Shown here: positions 33,311-44,269 of the stretch, piece by piece
How the letters are laid out: the number at the start of each line of letters is the position of its first letter
How positions within the stretch are numbered: position 1 is the stretch's first letter
Assembly (NCBI GenBank): GCA_030568195.1
Contig: JAJLTO010000002.1
Coordinates: 1,720,962-1,784,961, forward strand
DNA from: Dipodascopsis uninucleata var. uninucleata
Lineage: Eukaryota; Ascomycota; Lipomycetes; Lipomycetales; Lipomycetaceae
Direction: 5' to 3'
DNA: 64,000 bases
The notes under the pieces: model-generated
What the model was told of the DNA's origin: nothing
Seen by the model: the letters and a program-made list of their open reading frames with translations, nothing else
Databases searched by the model: none
Made by a program: the position numbers and the translations under genes

Positions 33311-34424
33311 ATGAGTTCAAAGGAACAAGTAAAATCGTCGAACACTGTTGGTCTAGTGGTTTCAGGCGCGGGTGGGCCGTTAAATTCAGAAAATTCACTG
33401 TCCATACCCCAAATAAAGGTTACTCCACAAGCAGCGGAACACAATAGATACGTGGGATTTGTCGCCGGTGTATTCTCGGGAGTAACAAAACTGGTAGTGG
33501 GTCATCCATTTGATACTATTAAAGTACGCTTACAAACTTCGCCAAAGAGTCATTTCGCAGGTCCTCTCGACTGTTTTCTAAAGACTGTGCGAGGCGAAGG
33601 ATTCCGAGCTCTCTATAAGGGTGCTACCCCGCCATTAATAGGATGGATGGCCATGGATTCGGTTCAATTAGGATCTTTACATAATTATAGACATCTACTA
33701 AAGACTACATTTTATTCCGACAGAGATATTCTTCCACCTATAGGTCATGCGTTTGCTGGCCTCATGGCGGGTTGTACGGTTAGTTTTGTTGCTGCTCCAA
33801 TAGAACATGTTAAAGCCCGATTACAAGTTCAGTATGATGCTGGATCAAGAGTCTATACAGGTCCCATAAATTGTGCAATGTCTCTATTAAAGACAGCAGG
33901 TATCAGAGGTCTATATAAGGGCCTTTTTAGTACAATGGTGTTTAGATCTTATTTCTTCGCTTTATGGGGATCCTATGACATCCTTACTCGTTATATGAGC
34001 GAGAATACTGCGATGTCAAAACCAGCAATAAATTTCTGGGCGGGAGGACTGAGTGCTCAGTTGTTTTGGCTGCTTGCGTATCCGTCTGATGTCGTTAAGC
34101 AAGTTATCATGACAGATAATGTGACTAATCCAAAGTATAAACGATGGAGCGAGGCAGTGGTTGGTGTTTATAGAACTAGAGGCATACAAGGATTTTTCAG
34201 AGGCTTCGTTCCAAGCTCAATAAGGTACGTTCAGATTATCGTTATTATCACTTGCCATTATTATTATTATTATTATTATTATATGTTCTATTTTAAACTA
34301 TTATGAAATTAATTTAACAGATTTCAATGACCTTCACTAACAATAGAAACCATTTTCTAGAGCTTTTCCTGCAAACGCCGCTGCCTTGGCAATGTTTGAG
34401 CTGGTCATGCGAACGATAGGATAA
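33311..34424 (+). CDS. Mitochondrial carrier family protein (SLC25, Crc1/Ymc-like), one intron
   Basis: Exons 33311-34224 and 34361-34424; the 136-bp intron (34225-34360) has donor GTACGT, branch CTAAC and acceptor TAG. The junction gives FVPSSIRAFPANAAALAMFE, the classic carrier C-terminal repeat; the product has 325 residues. Three Mitocarrier repeats are visible, with signatures GHPFDTIKVRLQT, AAPIEHVKARLQVQY and AYPSDVVKQVIMTD, each followed by a GxxxLYKG/GFFRG half-motif. Overall likeness is to the carnitine/acylcarnitine, Ymc and SLC25A29/45/47 subgroup, inner mitochondrial membrane. Which amino acid, carnitine or other metabolite it carries cannot be decided here. The residues before about 40 are a polar N-terminal extension. 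The intron contains a (TTA)8 repeat that would read as polytyrosine if retained. Confidence 0.88.
34258..34281 (+). repeat. (TTA)8 microsatellite in intron
   Basis: Eight TTA units inside the mitochondrial carrier intron, between the donor and the CTAAC branch site; may explain why this intron is the longest of those found. Confidence 0.9.
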
Positions 34425-34577
34425 TTAGAACTTCAGCATAGAAAAAAAAATTCGCAATTAATAAAGTCATTTTTGTTTCATAAGTTCTTTACTTCCTCTA
34501 GTATTCGAGGTAGTATGTAATTTTTGCCATAGTGCTATAGACTCTAGGCGAACATAAAAAGAAGTAAGTAGTTTAAA

Positions 34578-36167
34578 TTAATATACAACTGCATGTTTAC
34601 TGAAACTTCGAATCTTATGACCATATTTGTAAAAAACAAATGGAATGGGAACAAGAAGTATACTGATACAGGCTAAAATTGTAAGTGTCCAGTGCACACC
34701 CATGTTCTTATAGAAAGGGATACCGACTGCAGTCAGAGAACCAGCAGTGACATATCGCAGGAAAGTAACGAGAGTAAGTGCAGAAGCCGCATATATCTCG
34801 TATGCATCAATAACATACATATATGTGCAAATAAATATGGAAACCATGCCGAACCCAAATAAAGTTGAAGCTAATATTGGAGACCAGATACTAATACTGG
34901 GGTAATCAGTCCATCCCATCCATAACAGCGCAATTGGAATTGAAATGGAACCGCCGAGCATGCCATACCAGAGACGCACCTCAGGTTGAAATGCAGATTT
35001 GCCATCTGGTCCATTCGTCAGAACTAAGCGTTTGGTGATCTTGTAAATGGGATAGATATTGACGCTAGGACAAAGCATACCAATGTACATCGCAAGGAAG
35101 ATGACATTAGTAATACCCTGTGAAACTCCATAAACTTCAGTGAAAATAAACTTGTATCCGTTCAAAAACGTGAAAAGGATTATATAAAGAACAGTCAAGT
35201 ATATAGAGAGAAGCACGATGATAGGCTCTCTAGCCATCTGAAAAGGTCTAATTAAGCCGACCTTTAATCTATCACTAAGACTAACATGCCGAGTCTCAAA
35301 TTCTGATTTGTACCTATTATCACCTGTTTGCTTTCTCAATTGCTCGGCTTTCCACTTCAAAATCAGGGGACCATATGTCTCCGGCATGAAGTTAATTATC
35401 GATATAATGACAATAACTGAAAACAACAATGTAATCCACTCAGCCCATCGCCATGAAACCCCACTTTGACCTACAAAACTAGCCAGCACAGGACCAAGAG
35501 CAGGACCGGGGAAACCAGCGACAGCATAAAGCGGAAACGCCCAAGTTTTGGATAAGGAATCCCACATATCAGCAATGGAGCCACCTGCGCAAACAAGAGG
35601 TGTAGAACCAAAAATACCAGCAAGAAATCTGAGGGCAATTTGAGCACCAAAATTTGGAGCAAGACCACATGCCATGATGAACAGTGAAAATACTATTAGA
35701 GTTGAGCAGTACGCAATATTTCTGCCGAATAACTCAGAAAAAGGAGCAGCTAATACTGCACCACAACCGAAACCGATCAAAAAAGCCCCCACCGCCATAC
35801 TCTCAGCGACTTCACTGATATGTAAGTCCATTGCAGCCTGTGGAGCTACTGCAGCATCGATAGCACCAGCAATACCCACGGCCATAGCAATCGCAGCAAC
35901 ATTCAGAGTTGTATATACCTTTGTCGCTAAAGGAAAGTTTCGAGGATTACTTGGGTCATCCTCTGAGTCCCAGGTGACAATAATAATGCCTCTAGAGTCT
36001 CCTTCCTCAATACTCTTTTCATTGCTAATAGTGCCAAGGTGTCCTGAACTGACAATAAGACAATCTGTCAGGTCATCTGCTGCTAAATTGGCTAAATCCC
36101 TTTCTCTATTCTTTAAGGCTTCCTTCACGGAAGCCTGAACCTGCCTATACTGTTTATATGACTGCAT
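34578..36167 (-). CDS. MFS multidrug antiporter, DHA1 family
   Basis: 529 residues, plasma-membrane drug:H+ antiporter type with 12 predicted membrane segments. The cytosolic N-terminus carries the DHA1-typical segment VTWDSEDDPSNPRNFPLATK before TM1. The TM2-TM3 loop has APFSELFGRNIAY (motif A-like), TM5 has the antiporter motif C-like GFPGPALGPVLASFVG, and the post-TM6 loop begins MPETYGPLILKWKAEQLRK. Relatives include Flr1/Mdr1/Tpo1-type exporters of azoles, polyamines and other toxic compounds; substrate is not predictable. Its 3' end is 154 bp from the convergent carrier gene. It sits next to a second MFS gene on the same strand but about 1 kb apart, so separate promoters are expected. 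Confidence 0.92.
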   Translation of the reverse strand: MQSYKQYRQVQASVKEALKNRERDLANLAADDLTDCLIVSSGHLGTISNEKSIEEGDSRGIIIVTWDSEDDPSNPRNFPLATKVYTTLNVAAIAMAVGIAGAIDAAVAPQAAMDLHISEVAESMAVGAFLIGFGCGAVLAAPFSELFGRNIAYCSTLIVFSLFIMACGLAPNFGAQIALRFLAGIFGSTPLVCAGGSIADMWDSLSKTWAFPLYAVAGFPGPALGPVLASFVGQSGVSWRWAEWITLLFSVIVIISIINFMPETYGPLILKWKAEQLRKQTGDNRYKSEFETRHVSLSDRLKVGLIRPFQMAREPIIVLLSIYLTVLYIILFTFLNGYKFIFTEVYGVSQGITNVIFLAMYIGMLCPSVNIYPIYKITKRLVLTNGPDGKSAFQPEVRLWYGMLGGSISIPIALLWMGWTDYPSISIWSPILASTLFGFGMVSIFICTYMYVIDAYEIYAASALTLVTFLRYVTAGSLTAVGIPFYKNMGVHWTLTILACISILLVPIPFVFYKYGHKIRSFSKHAVVY

Positions 36168-37149
36168 TTTGGTCGTTATCTAAAAAATAAAAGAATTAAC
36201 ACCCCAGATATCACTTTAGGCTTAATCAACTGAAAGTGACAATTAGTCTTATTATAGTCCGACATCGGTGTTGCGTTCAGAGGGTACTCCGAGAACCATA
36301 GCAGTCTCTGAAGACAACCACACTATTCAAAGACCAATATCTGTACATATCAAGACAGAAAAAGGGAGGAAAGTGACTAAGTACATACCACTAACTGGAA
36401 CTCTTTAGCCGTGGCAACGTGGAATCTCTGTTCCCAATATGTGCAACGTAAGAATCTTGTCTAAGATAACTTTAACGCACATGAAACGTCAGTTATCGCT
36501 CTATAAGTACTTCAATAAATTGACAGAATAGTTAGTATTCTTGCATTGGACTACCCTAAGGAATAGATAAGAGTTCGGTGCCCGCACAGAAAAGCTGTTG
36601 TGTAGATGTTTATTAGCAAGAGATCTAGGATCTTGAGATTAGTTAGGGCATGCTTCTGATTAAAAACTCTATAGGACCAAAAGACTCGCAATCGCGAGGG
36701 TCTCAGTATAGGAAAACATATCTTATTTGAAAGCTTCATTAGTCCCCATAAAGCCAAAATATAACGCTAAATCAAGTTAAAAAGTCTTTCTGGATATATG
36801 GAAAATCGAAATTTTTAAGTTACGAGAATTAGCACGTAGTACATACAAGCACTGAAGTTCAATCGAAATGCAATAAATAAATATTCTGTTTATCTTCGAA
36901 CACTAAGACGATGAAAACATGTCATTTCGTGAAACAGAAGAATCTAGCTAGTAAGCGTCTAATACGTATTATCGACCATATATAGCCTTTTGCAGTACTC
37001 GAGATATTTTGTAACACGAAATAAAAACTAACAATCTATTGCAATATACACAAAACTACCGTCAAGTGAGTCGAGCTATCAGAAACATACGCTCATCATC
37101 TTACATAATCCGTAACGCATGCATCTCAAGATTAAACAATAGAAATCCA
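36168..37149. other. Intergenic, promoter of DHA1 transporter
   Basis: 982 bp with no credible gene. It contains the upstream region of the DHA1 gene and the 3' side of the next permease gene. Confidence 0.5.
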
Positions 37150-38778
37150 CTAAACAATGTATCTAAATCCTTTAGCCATTTTATCGGGAGAATACTCATC
37201 GTCATAATCCTCATTGCCATCGTCACCAAGAAGAGCCTGGCGCTCTTCTTCATCCATATTGTTCAATCTATCAAGTCGCTTGTTCTGGGCGAGAAGAATG
37301 CTACGCATTGAGAGGGCCATTATAATGCATAATATGGCACTGAATGTGATCGCTGTAGTTGCCCGGAGGTATCTTGGTGCATCGCTGGCAGGAAACAAAT
37401 AAGCCGCATAAATACTGGCTGAATTATTCATCAGATTACACAATGCAATTGAAGTTGAGCGCTTCGCAGTAGGTCTGGACACAGTATTCGAGAGCCATGT
37501 CATGACGATCTGGACACAAGGTCCTGATCCCATAGGAAGTAAAAACATTGCCATGTAACGGATCTTGTTGTTATCAGAAAATGTCAACGTAACGTATCCA
37601 ATAAAAATAATAGACATAGCGAATACTATATGAAATGTACGCTCATTTGTACGTGATGCATGATAGCAGAAGAGAACTGAGAACAGAAACCCGAATCCCC
37701 ATACAGGAACAGTCATTAATAAGGTAACAACACGATCGTGACCCAGAGTCTCAACAATTGACGGAAAAAAGAAGGTGAATGAAGCGCAAACTGTATGCGC
37801 ATGAAGCATTATGCCAAACATGTACACCTTATAATCAGTCAAGGCCATCCATAATGCCTGCTTGACAGGAACAGCTTCCGTGTCGTCTTGTTTGCCGACG
37901 TCATTAGCAAGGCACCATTTAGCATACTCCTGCTCCTCTTTGGTTAACCATAGGACAGGAACGCCAGGATGATCGGGCAGAAGCCAGATACCGGTTATAG
38001 AGACAGCAATAGTCATAAATCCTTCGATAAAGAATAACCATCGCCATCCATCAAAACCCAGAAATTGATCCAAATTTCCTAACACAGCTGCAGCTATAAG
38101 TCCACCCAGCATGCTTCCAATCATGCTTCCACCATGAAAAAGTGCTAATCGATGAGCAAGTTCCTGCTTGGTATACCACGAAGACAGAAGCAGTAATATA
38201 CCAGGGAAAAAAGGCGCCTCAAGAATACCAAGTAGAAACCTGCAAATAAACATGCTCGCATAATTAAAGGTAGCACCATGAAGAGCGGACACTAGACCCC
38301 ATAACGCCATACAAGATCCAAGATAGACGGATGGTCGCCTCACCTTTACAATAATCATACTTGAAGGTATCTGTAACATGATATAACCAATAAAGACAAC
38401 AGATGTCAAAGTATTAATATCGGTACCCTTCAATCTCAATGACTCTTCCAAACCACCAAGTCGTGCTTGACTTAGATTAGTACGATCGAGATAATTCATC
38501 AAATACATCACTATAATAATAGGAAGAATATGGCTATCAAGCTTTTTCAGTAACTTCTTTCTTGTTTCTTCATGCCACGCTTCGGTTCGCTCATGAAATG
38601 CATATTGTGAGTTGAACAAAACCTCGTCTTGTGGATCTGGGAGGAAGGGATTCTCGCTGTTTCCTGGCTTTGGAATCTCTAGAACTGATATCGTAGCCTT
38701 CTGATCATTGTCGCCATCTTTTAAGACCTCTCTCTGGCGATTCATTGGCACCTCGACTTCGTAAATATCATCATCCAT
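37150..38778 (-). CDS. MFS permease of the allantoate/nicotinate (ACS, Dal5/Tna1) family
   Basis: 542 residues with 12 membrane segments. The family hallmarks are clear: KLLKKLDSHILPIIIVMYLM followed by NYLDRTNLSQARLGG in TM1 and its loop, GYIMLQIPSSMIIVKVRRPS (motif A region), FICRFLLGILEAPFFPG in TM4, and GWRWLFFIEG before TM6. The C-terminal half has CNLMNNSASIYAAYLFPAS and APRYLRATT, standard for the anion:cation symporter family. Known members import nicotinic acid (Tna1), allantoate (Dal5), pantothenate, biotin precursors or dipeptides; the individual substrate is not identifiable. The N-terminal 60 residues are acidic and cytosolic. The ATG at 38778 is the only good start. Confidence 0.93.
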   Translation of the reverse strand: MDDDIYEVEVPMNRQREVLKDGDNDQKATISVLEIPKPGNSENPFLPDPQDEVLFNSQYAFHERTEAWHEETRKKLLKKLDSHILPIIIVMYLMNYLDRTNLSQARLGGLEESLRLKGTDINTLTSVVFIGYIMLQIPSSMIIVKVRRPSVYLGSCMALWGLVSALHGATFNYASMFICRFLLGILEAPFFPGILLLLSSWYTKQELAHRLALFHGGSMIGSMLGGLIAAAVLGNLDQFLGFDGWRWLFFIEGFMTIAVSITGIWLLPDHPGVPVLWLTKEEQEYAKWCLANDVGKQDDTEAVPVKQALWMALTDYKVYMFGIMLHAHTVCASFTFFFPSIVETLGHDRVVTLLMTVPVWGFGFLFSVLFCYHASRTNERTFHIVFAMSIIFIGYVTLTFSDNNKIRYMAMFLLPMGSGPCVQIVMTWLSNTVSRPTAKRSTSIALCNLMNNSASIYAAYLFPASDAPRYLRATTAITFSAILCIIMALSMRSILLAQNKRLDRLNNMDEEERQALLGDDGNEDYDDEYSPDKMAKGFRYIV

Positions 38779-40955
38779 TTCGTTTTCTTCGGTCCTTGGC
38801 CCGAATATTCTCCTGCGTGAATACTGAAGCTAAAGTTATCAAGAACTTATAAGTCCTTATATTGCTCGGAAAATGAGAGGCCGTGAATATTTAATATCGG
38901 GACTGCTGTGCCTCCTATTAGCAAGCTATACACGCCCCTGGGCGAGACAAATATTGAGAGAGATAATCAACTAGAGAAAGTGAAACTTTTGGCTTTATAT
39001 AGGCATATATAAGAGACACCTTCTCTATATAGGGCAACGATTCAATCCTTTTTGTGTCTGCACTCGAGTCAACTTTACACTATCTCCAAATATCTGTATC
39101 AGCCCAGAACTATACCAAAACAATATATTAGTCGTCTGCCTCCAAGAAGATATATTTATACATCTACATAGATATATACATCACTATATATATAATTTCG
39201 TGACTTCATATATTTTTCCTCCCGGCTTGCAGACAAATCCCACTTAGGTTATTTTCTGGCGGTAATTCCGTGAATCCAGCTAAAATGACCTTCGAGACAT
39301 GATAAACCGCTAGCTGAGGCGCAAATATATAGATATACTGTTTCAGGTTAGTAGTACGCTTTGTCAGCTATACACACATAATTACGCCGCAACTATTGTG
39401 GCTCGCCTACAGTTGATGATAGATAATCATAAATTGATAGGGTAAAAGCCCACAAATTTGTAGGAGGGCAAATTTCGGCCCAAAGGTGCTTTGAGTGAGG
39501 CGAAAAGACATGTGCAGGGTCCCGAAGCTATTTGATAGCTGGGTATGCATATGATCTATGCTGCAAGATTGCCTGTATATACACTATTTACTTGCGGGTC
39601 TCGAAATTATTCTGCTTTAATACGCTGAAACGCGTACTATTTTCCGTATTAATTTCTCATAATTCCTGTATATGTTACTCTTATAATTTTCAGATGCTGT
39701 CATTTAATAACTTTTATGCGAAAGTAAAGTGTGAGTATATATCGGAAATATGTATTATGGGGAGATAGATTAGATGCTTCCTTTTGCTGCTTGTCCTTTG
39801 GGGTGCTACTCTGAATTATAATGGCAGTTCCCTTGGTCTTCAGCAACCTTCGGATTCGATTCAGATAGTACGTTCTGGTCATACACCAGAACATTCAATA
39901 ACGGAAGTACTATGCTGCGTGTAAAAGTAGAGAAATGTCTATATAACGTAGAAATTGTTTGGTATCCATTACTCTTAATTAGTCTCAAGATGCACAAAGG
40001 AATCATTATTGTATAAGAGCATGATATAACAAGTAGCGTAGACGAAAAAAAAAAAACAGACTGTTGATATCCATAGGTATTTCTGCTTGATGGTATCCAA
40101 AAGCAAACGTGCTAATTTGAGGATTTGGATGAAATAGAACAGGTGGACCATCAATGCCCTGCTTCATTTCTCAGTAATGACAAACACCGTCTAAGAGGCG
40201 TATTTGTGGTATCTGTGATTGACATTCTCTTCCCATGTCTTGCTATCTAAAATGCAAAGCAGTCATAAAAAGACATCGTGCATCAGTGGATACTCGTTCG
40301 TAGCATTCAGAGCACATGACTTTAAAGCCCCGTAACATCATCCATTGCAATCCAAGACGAATCTACTCAAGTGCTGAGCAAGCTGGTTGTTTCTCCACCA
40401 AGAATTCAGATATGATAAATTTACAAATCAGATCACTGAACTCATAAGAATTTTAGCGCACGTAGACCATCAGATATTCAGGAAACTATTCGATCAATAT
40501 TATCATTTATATACCAGCTCTCCAATGCTCGGTGTCAAAATTTTTATGTTACTTTATTTGAGTGAAATTATGCTATAAAAATCGTATTAGATTCCCTTAT
40601 ACAGGTGTCAATGAGTACGTAAATGTTACATTATAATACTGCTTTCTCTTTCAGTGGTGTGCCTTTATAACAGATTATAATGGTCGTATAATATTCATCA
40701 TATTTATTGCTGCATATATATCATTGCTCTATGTTCGAGTGGCGATACTATCGAGCTTGAAGAGAATAGCGCTAAATCATGCTGTTAAGAATAAATCGAT
40801 CTTGATCTGGCCACAGTCGATATACTTTTTTAACGCATAACCGATATAAAACTTGACAATGCAAATATCTCCAGAGACTGCGAATGATTTTGATTTTATG
40901 TAATTTTCGTAAGACAGTATTGCAGTACTAAACAGTCAGGAGCATTTTAGACTAT
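38779..40955. other. 2.2-kb intergenic region
   Basis: No credible gene. It contains TATATA-rich stretches at about 39000-39200 (promoter side of the permease) and a strong nested inverted repeat at 39865-39913. Confidence 0.5.
39865..39913. other. Nested inverted repeat, possible structured RNA
   Basis: Outer arms ATAGTAC (39865-39871) and GTACTAT (39907-39913) enclose a perfect inner hairpin, GTTCTGGT (39872-39879), 5-base loop, ACCAGAAC (39885-39892). The outer and inner 5' arms are contiguous. No coding frame explains it. Confidence 0.4.
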
Positions 40956-42200
40956 CTACTGGAGGACCCGCTCACGTTTATTCCAGAGCGAGGACCATCG
41001 TTCATTGCACTTGTTTTCTACCCTATTTGTTGAATAGTTAATTTTGATTTCAGCTAGCAGTTTTAGATGTGAAGCAAAACTTACCAACAGCCTGCTAGAT
41101 GTGCCGCAAGATCGCCCTTTTGCCATGACATTTGAGGTCCACCTTCAAAATAACTATTGATTGCACGTTGTGGGACTAGTGCTATATAGTCGCGGAAGGT
41201 AGAGTGCGTTAGATATATGTGAGCCTGTAGAATACTTTAGTAAATTGAATTCACAAACCATTCAGCGATTGTCACTTACAAAAACATCTTGTTCTTGACC
41301 TGGCGCATCGGATATAAACTTAAAGTCGGACCATAAGTCTAAGAAGAGCATTGTGAAGTCATTTCTCTTAAATAATATAGAGCCTGCGTTGAATCCATTG
41401 TGATCCTGAGAAATGACAATGCTAATGGCATCGATGTCGATATCAGCAGGTGTGCGAATGTCAGTCTTCTTAATACGTTCGCCTAAGAGAACCTTCTTCT
41501 TAAGCACATCTGGATTTAATAGATAGCTTCCAAGGTCTCTATAAGGTGACATTACAATAGCATCGGTATCTAACCACCAAACCCATTCAACCTGTGGATG
41601 CATATCAAACACTTCTTGGATTGCAGGAAGCTTAGCCCAAACCTATCAATGATAGTATTAGATGCTGCAGACTCTTAAATGTGAAATAGTACAAATCACT
41701 CACTGGTTGTCTGCCCTGTAGATCATACTTAGAGATGTTGATGAACTGGTATACATAATCTACAAGTGTTTGTTAGAAGTAATATATCACATAGAAGTAA
41801 GCGCGCTAAAATGTATCTTACCATGGTATTCACAGTATTCCCGTCTGTTCTCTTCAGCCATCTTCAGCAAGTTGGAAATGCCACCATTGTGGCCCTTACC
41901 ATCAGTAGCAGTTAAAACCGCTATCTGCTTACCTTTGGGCTCAAGAATATCAGCGGATCGGTGTTTTGAGATGAACTTAAGACGCTCTTCGAGTGAGAGA
42001 CTCTCGAGACTGACATTTGACTCTTTCTCAGACGCTCGTGCGTCAGCCTGGTCATTTATAGAGTAGTCTGGCGCATATGTATACTTAAGAGCCGACGCAT
42101 AGGAATTGAGTGAATCTCTCTTCAAATACGATGCGCTGCTGAGCAACAGTATTAGTGCTGATGCTATTAGAAACGCCGATAGGCGACTCAGACGAGCCAT
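40956..42200 (-). CDS. GT34 alpha-1,6-mannosyltransferase, Mnn10/Mnn11-like, four introns
   Basis: Exons on the minus strand: 42200-41822, 41759-41704, 41642-41280, 41224-41085, 41022-40956. Introns of 62, 61, 55 and 62 bp all have GT-AG ends. Joined, they give 334 residues in one frame. Type II Golgi membrane protein: short tail, signal anchor at about 8-24 (LSAFLIASALILLLSSA), stem, then the catalytic domain from about 100. The DxD metal-binding motif is in WWLDTDAIVM (D170, D172). Conserved GT34 segments are QDHNGFNAGSILFKR, QEQDVF, VPQRAINSYF and the diagnostic end HLAGCWVENKCNERW, created only by splicing the last two introns. In S. cerevisiae Mnn10 and Mnn11 act in the M-Pol II complex to extend the N-glycan outer-chain backbone. 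It could also be an alpha-1,2-galactosyltransferase-type GT34. Confidence 0.9.
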
Positions 42201-43227
42201 TCTGGAGAGATATTACGAGATTATGTTATATGACAAACGAAAGAATAAAATTTATGATAGAAGTAGAATCCAAGTGCGACGCAGATAAGTAATTGATGTA
42301 ACTGCTATAAGGTGCGGTCATATATATTTAGGTCGCGTTATCCCTTATTCGTCGTCTCTTACAGTTTACAGCCAGAGTCTCTATTTTTTAAAAGTTTCCC
42401 AAGGAAGCTTGTATGCTGCATTACACACACGTATTAAGCCAGTTACAGAAATTTGAGACCAATACGGAGTGCCATAGACGCTGTAGTCTGTCTGTAGTAA
42501 GTTGACAGCCTGTAGAGGAATGCTGAGAGTCGATGAAAACAATAGGTCATAGTCATTGTCCGCTATTTTTATTTACTTTTTTATGAATTTTTTTTGTCGA
42601 TTATGTATATAAATAGTCAAGCTTTTAAATCTTGCATAGCGAATTATCTAATGCGCCATGACCAAAATGCAAGTTGTACCCGACCTTAGCCACCAAGAGA
42701 GAAAGTATATTTTAAGCGCCTGCGAGGTAGATTCAGCATTACTACCAAAGCATTAATCGAGAATATAGTTCAGCTACTTAAATTTTAACATTAACCTTAA
42801 ATGCTCTTATGCTCTTTTCAAGATGTATCTATATTGTGGCCGTGCGGCAATACCATACGTGCATGCTACCTCGTTCGGATAATGCAGCGTGCGGAAACAA
42901 GTATAGCAAACATGAAGGGTAGTAACTCTGACGGAGAAGACTTTCGTCGCTTATTCCTGCGGAAAAGTTTTACGGCTCTTTAGCTCGCACAATTGTTGTC
43001 GTTCATATAGTTACATACTAGTGTTAGCCGCACCATTTCAGAATGTAGGAAAGAGCATCATCTGATCGCTTCTTACCAGATTGCGCCACTTACTGTGCCT
43101 CCACACTGCTAGCATTTCCGATCATCTTATGGGATATAATAAGCATAGGCTCAAGATCTATTTTCAAACTATCTTCAGTAATCTCTCATATACTAGTAGC
43201 TACTCTTTGCATCCATACGCGCTTACA
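42201..43227. other. Divergent intergenic region GT34 / YbjQ
   Basis: No credible gene; open frames are short. A TATATATTTA element lies at about 42322-42331, near 120-130 bp upstream of the GT34 start. Confidence 0.45.
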
Positions 43228-43626
43228 ATGTCGGCAAGAGTCCGTGTTCAATCAAATCATTTCAATGATATATGCAAACGCTATGGCGTCATGTTGTCAA
43301 CAGGCAACGATATTCCAGGATACGATATTGTAGAATATTGCGGTATAGCTTCCGGTATGTCTGTCCGTTCTACGAGTACGTTAGGCTCAGTTCGCGCTAA
43401 CTTCAAGAGTATTGTTGGTGGTGAGCTTACGTCAATGACTGAGAGCATGACTAGTACTCGAAATCAGGCAGTAGAGAGACTCGTAAGTGAAGCTCGTGAC
43501 ATGGGCGCAAATGCTGTCTATGCTTTTCGTTTCGACTGCAACTCAGATAGCGATGGCTGGATAGAAATCTGCTGTTATGGTACGGCTGTCTATGCACGGC
43601 CGCTGGCCAAACACAAAGGAGTTTAA
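43228..43626 (+). CDS. YbjQ/UPF0145 (DUF74) family protein
   Basis: 132 residues from the ATG at 43228 (MSARVRVQSNHFND); an in-frame ATG at 43129 would add 33 residues with no family likeness, so the shorter form is preferred. The body fits the YbjQ fold: MLSTGNDIPGYDIVEYCGIA, GMSVRS, GGELTSMTESMTSTRNQAVE, then RLVSEARDMGANAVYAFRFD. The family, best known from bacteria as a pentameric small protein once called heavy-metal-binding, also occurs in some fungi. Function is not established. Small cytosolic protein. Base composition is slightly less AT-rich than its surroundings, which alone does not prove transfer. Single exon. Confidence 0.82.
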   Translation: MSARVRVQSNHFNDICKRYGVMLSTGNDIPGYDIVEYCGIASGMSVRSTSTLGSVRANFKSIVGGELTSMTESMTSTRNQAVERLVSEARDMGANAVYAFRFDCNSDSDGWIEICCYGTAVYARPLAKHKGV

Positions 43627-44269
43627 AATATATAGACTTTTGTGATTTTGGTCAAACCTGGGTAGATCCCGAGAATATTTTGAACGCCAATGCTTAGGGA
43701 TATATGGAATACAAGGGTGGGATGAGCTTATGTTATATTTTTGTTGAATGAGTTTGAGGGTTAAACAAGTTTGCACCATCTCTGTATTATATATACTATT
43801 TACAACTTTTCGCTCTCGCTCAAGCTTTCTAATTACTAGATGCTTGGATTATTAAGGTTACTTGTGTGTTGATAATAACGTAAAGAGTGGCTATCATCAT
43901 GTTTGTTGTTTGACGGGTAATAAATACTTATTCACAGAAGGAGCCGAGGGCAGTAACTTATTCGTCTTTAGGAGAGAACACTCGAGATCATCTTTGTAGT
44001 TTTAGTTTAATCGTGCTACTGTGTGGAAGTTGACATGTGAGTTATGGAAATAATAATGTCGAGTCCCCGAGTTGTAAATGTAAAGTCCGCAAGTCCGCAA
44101 GTCTGTCTAAATCTGCGGCTTAATGATTTTGAACATGTCCGCATTTTAGAGCTTGAGAACTCTGGTCTTCTCAACTTCAACAGTGCCTGAATTTGCACTC
44201 ATCGACTTGATTCACAGAGGCTACGTAAAATATAGGATTGCATTAAAAGATTTATTATAATCGCAAGCC
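43627..44269. other. Intergenic spacer
   Basis: 643 bp with no gene seen. A CGGGTAA (Reb1-like) motif lies near 43913-43919. Confidence 0.45.
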
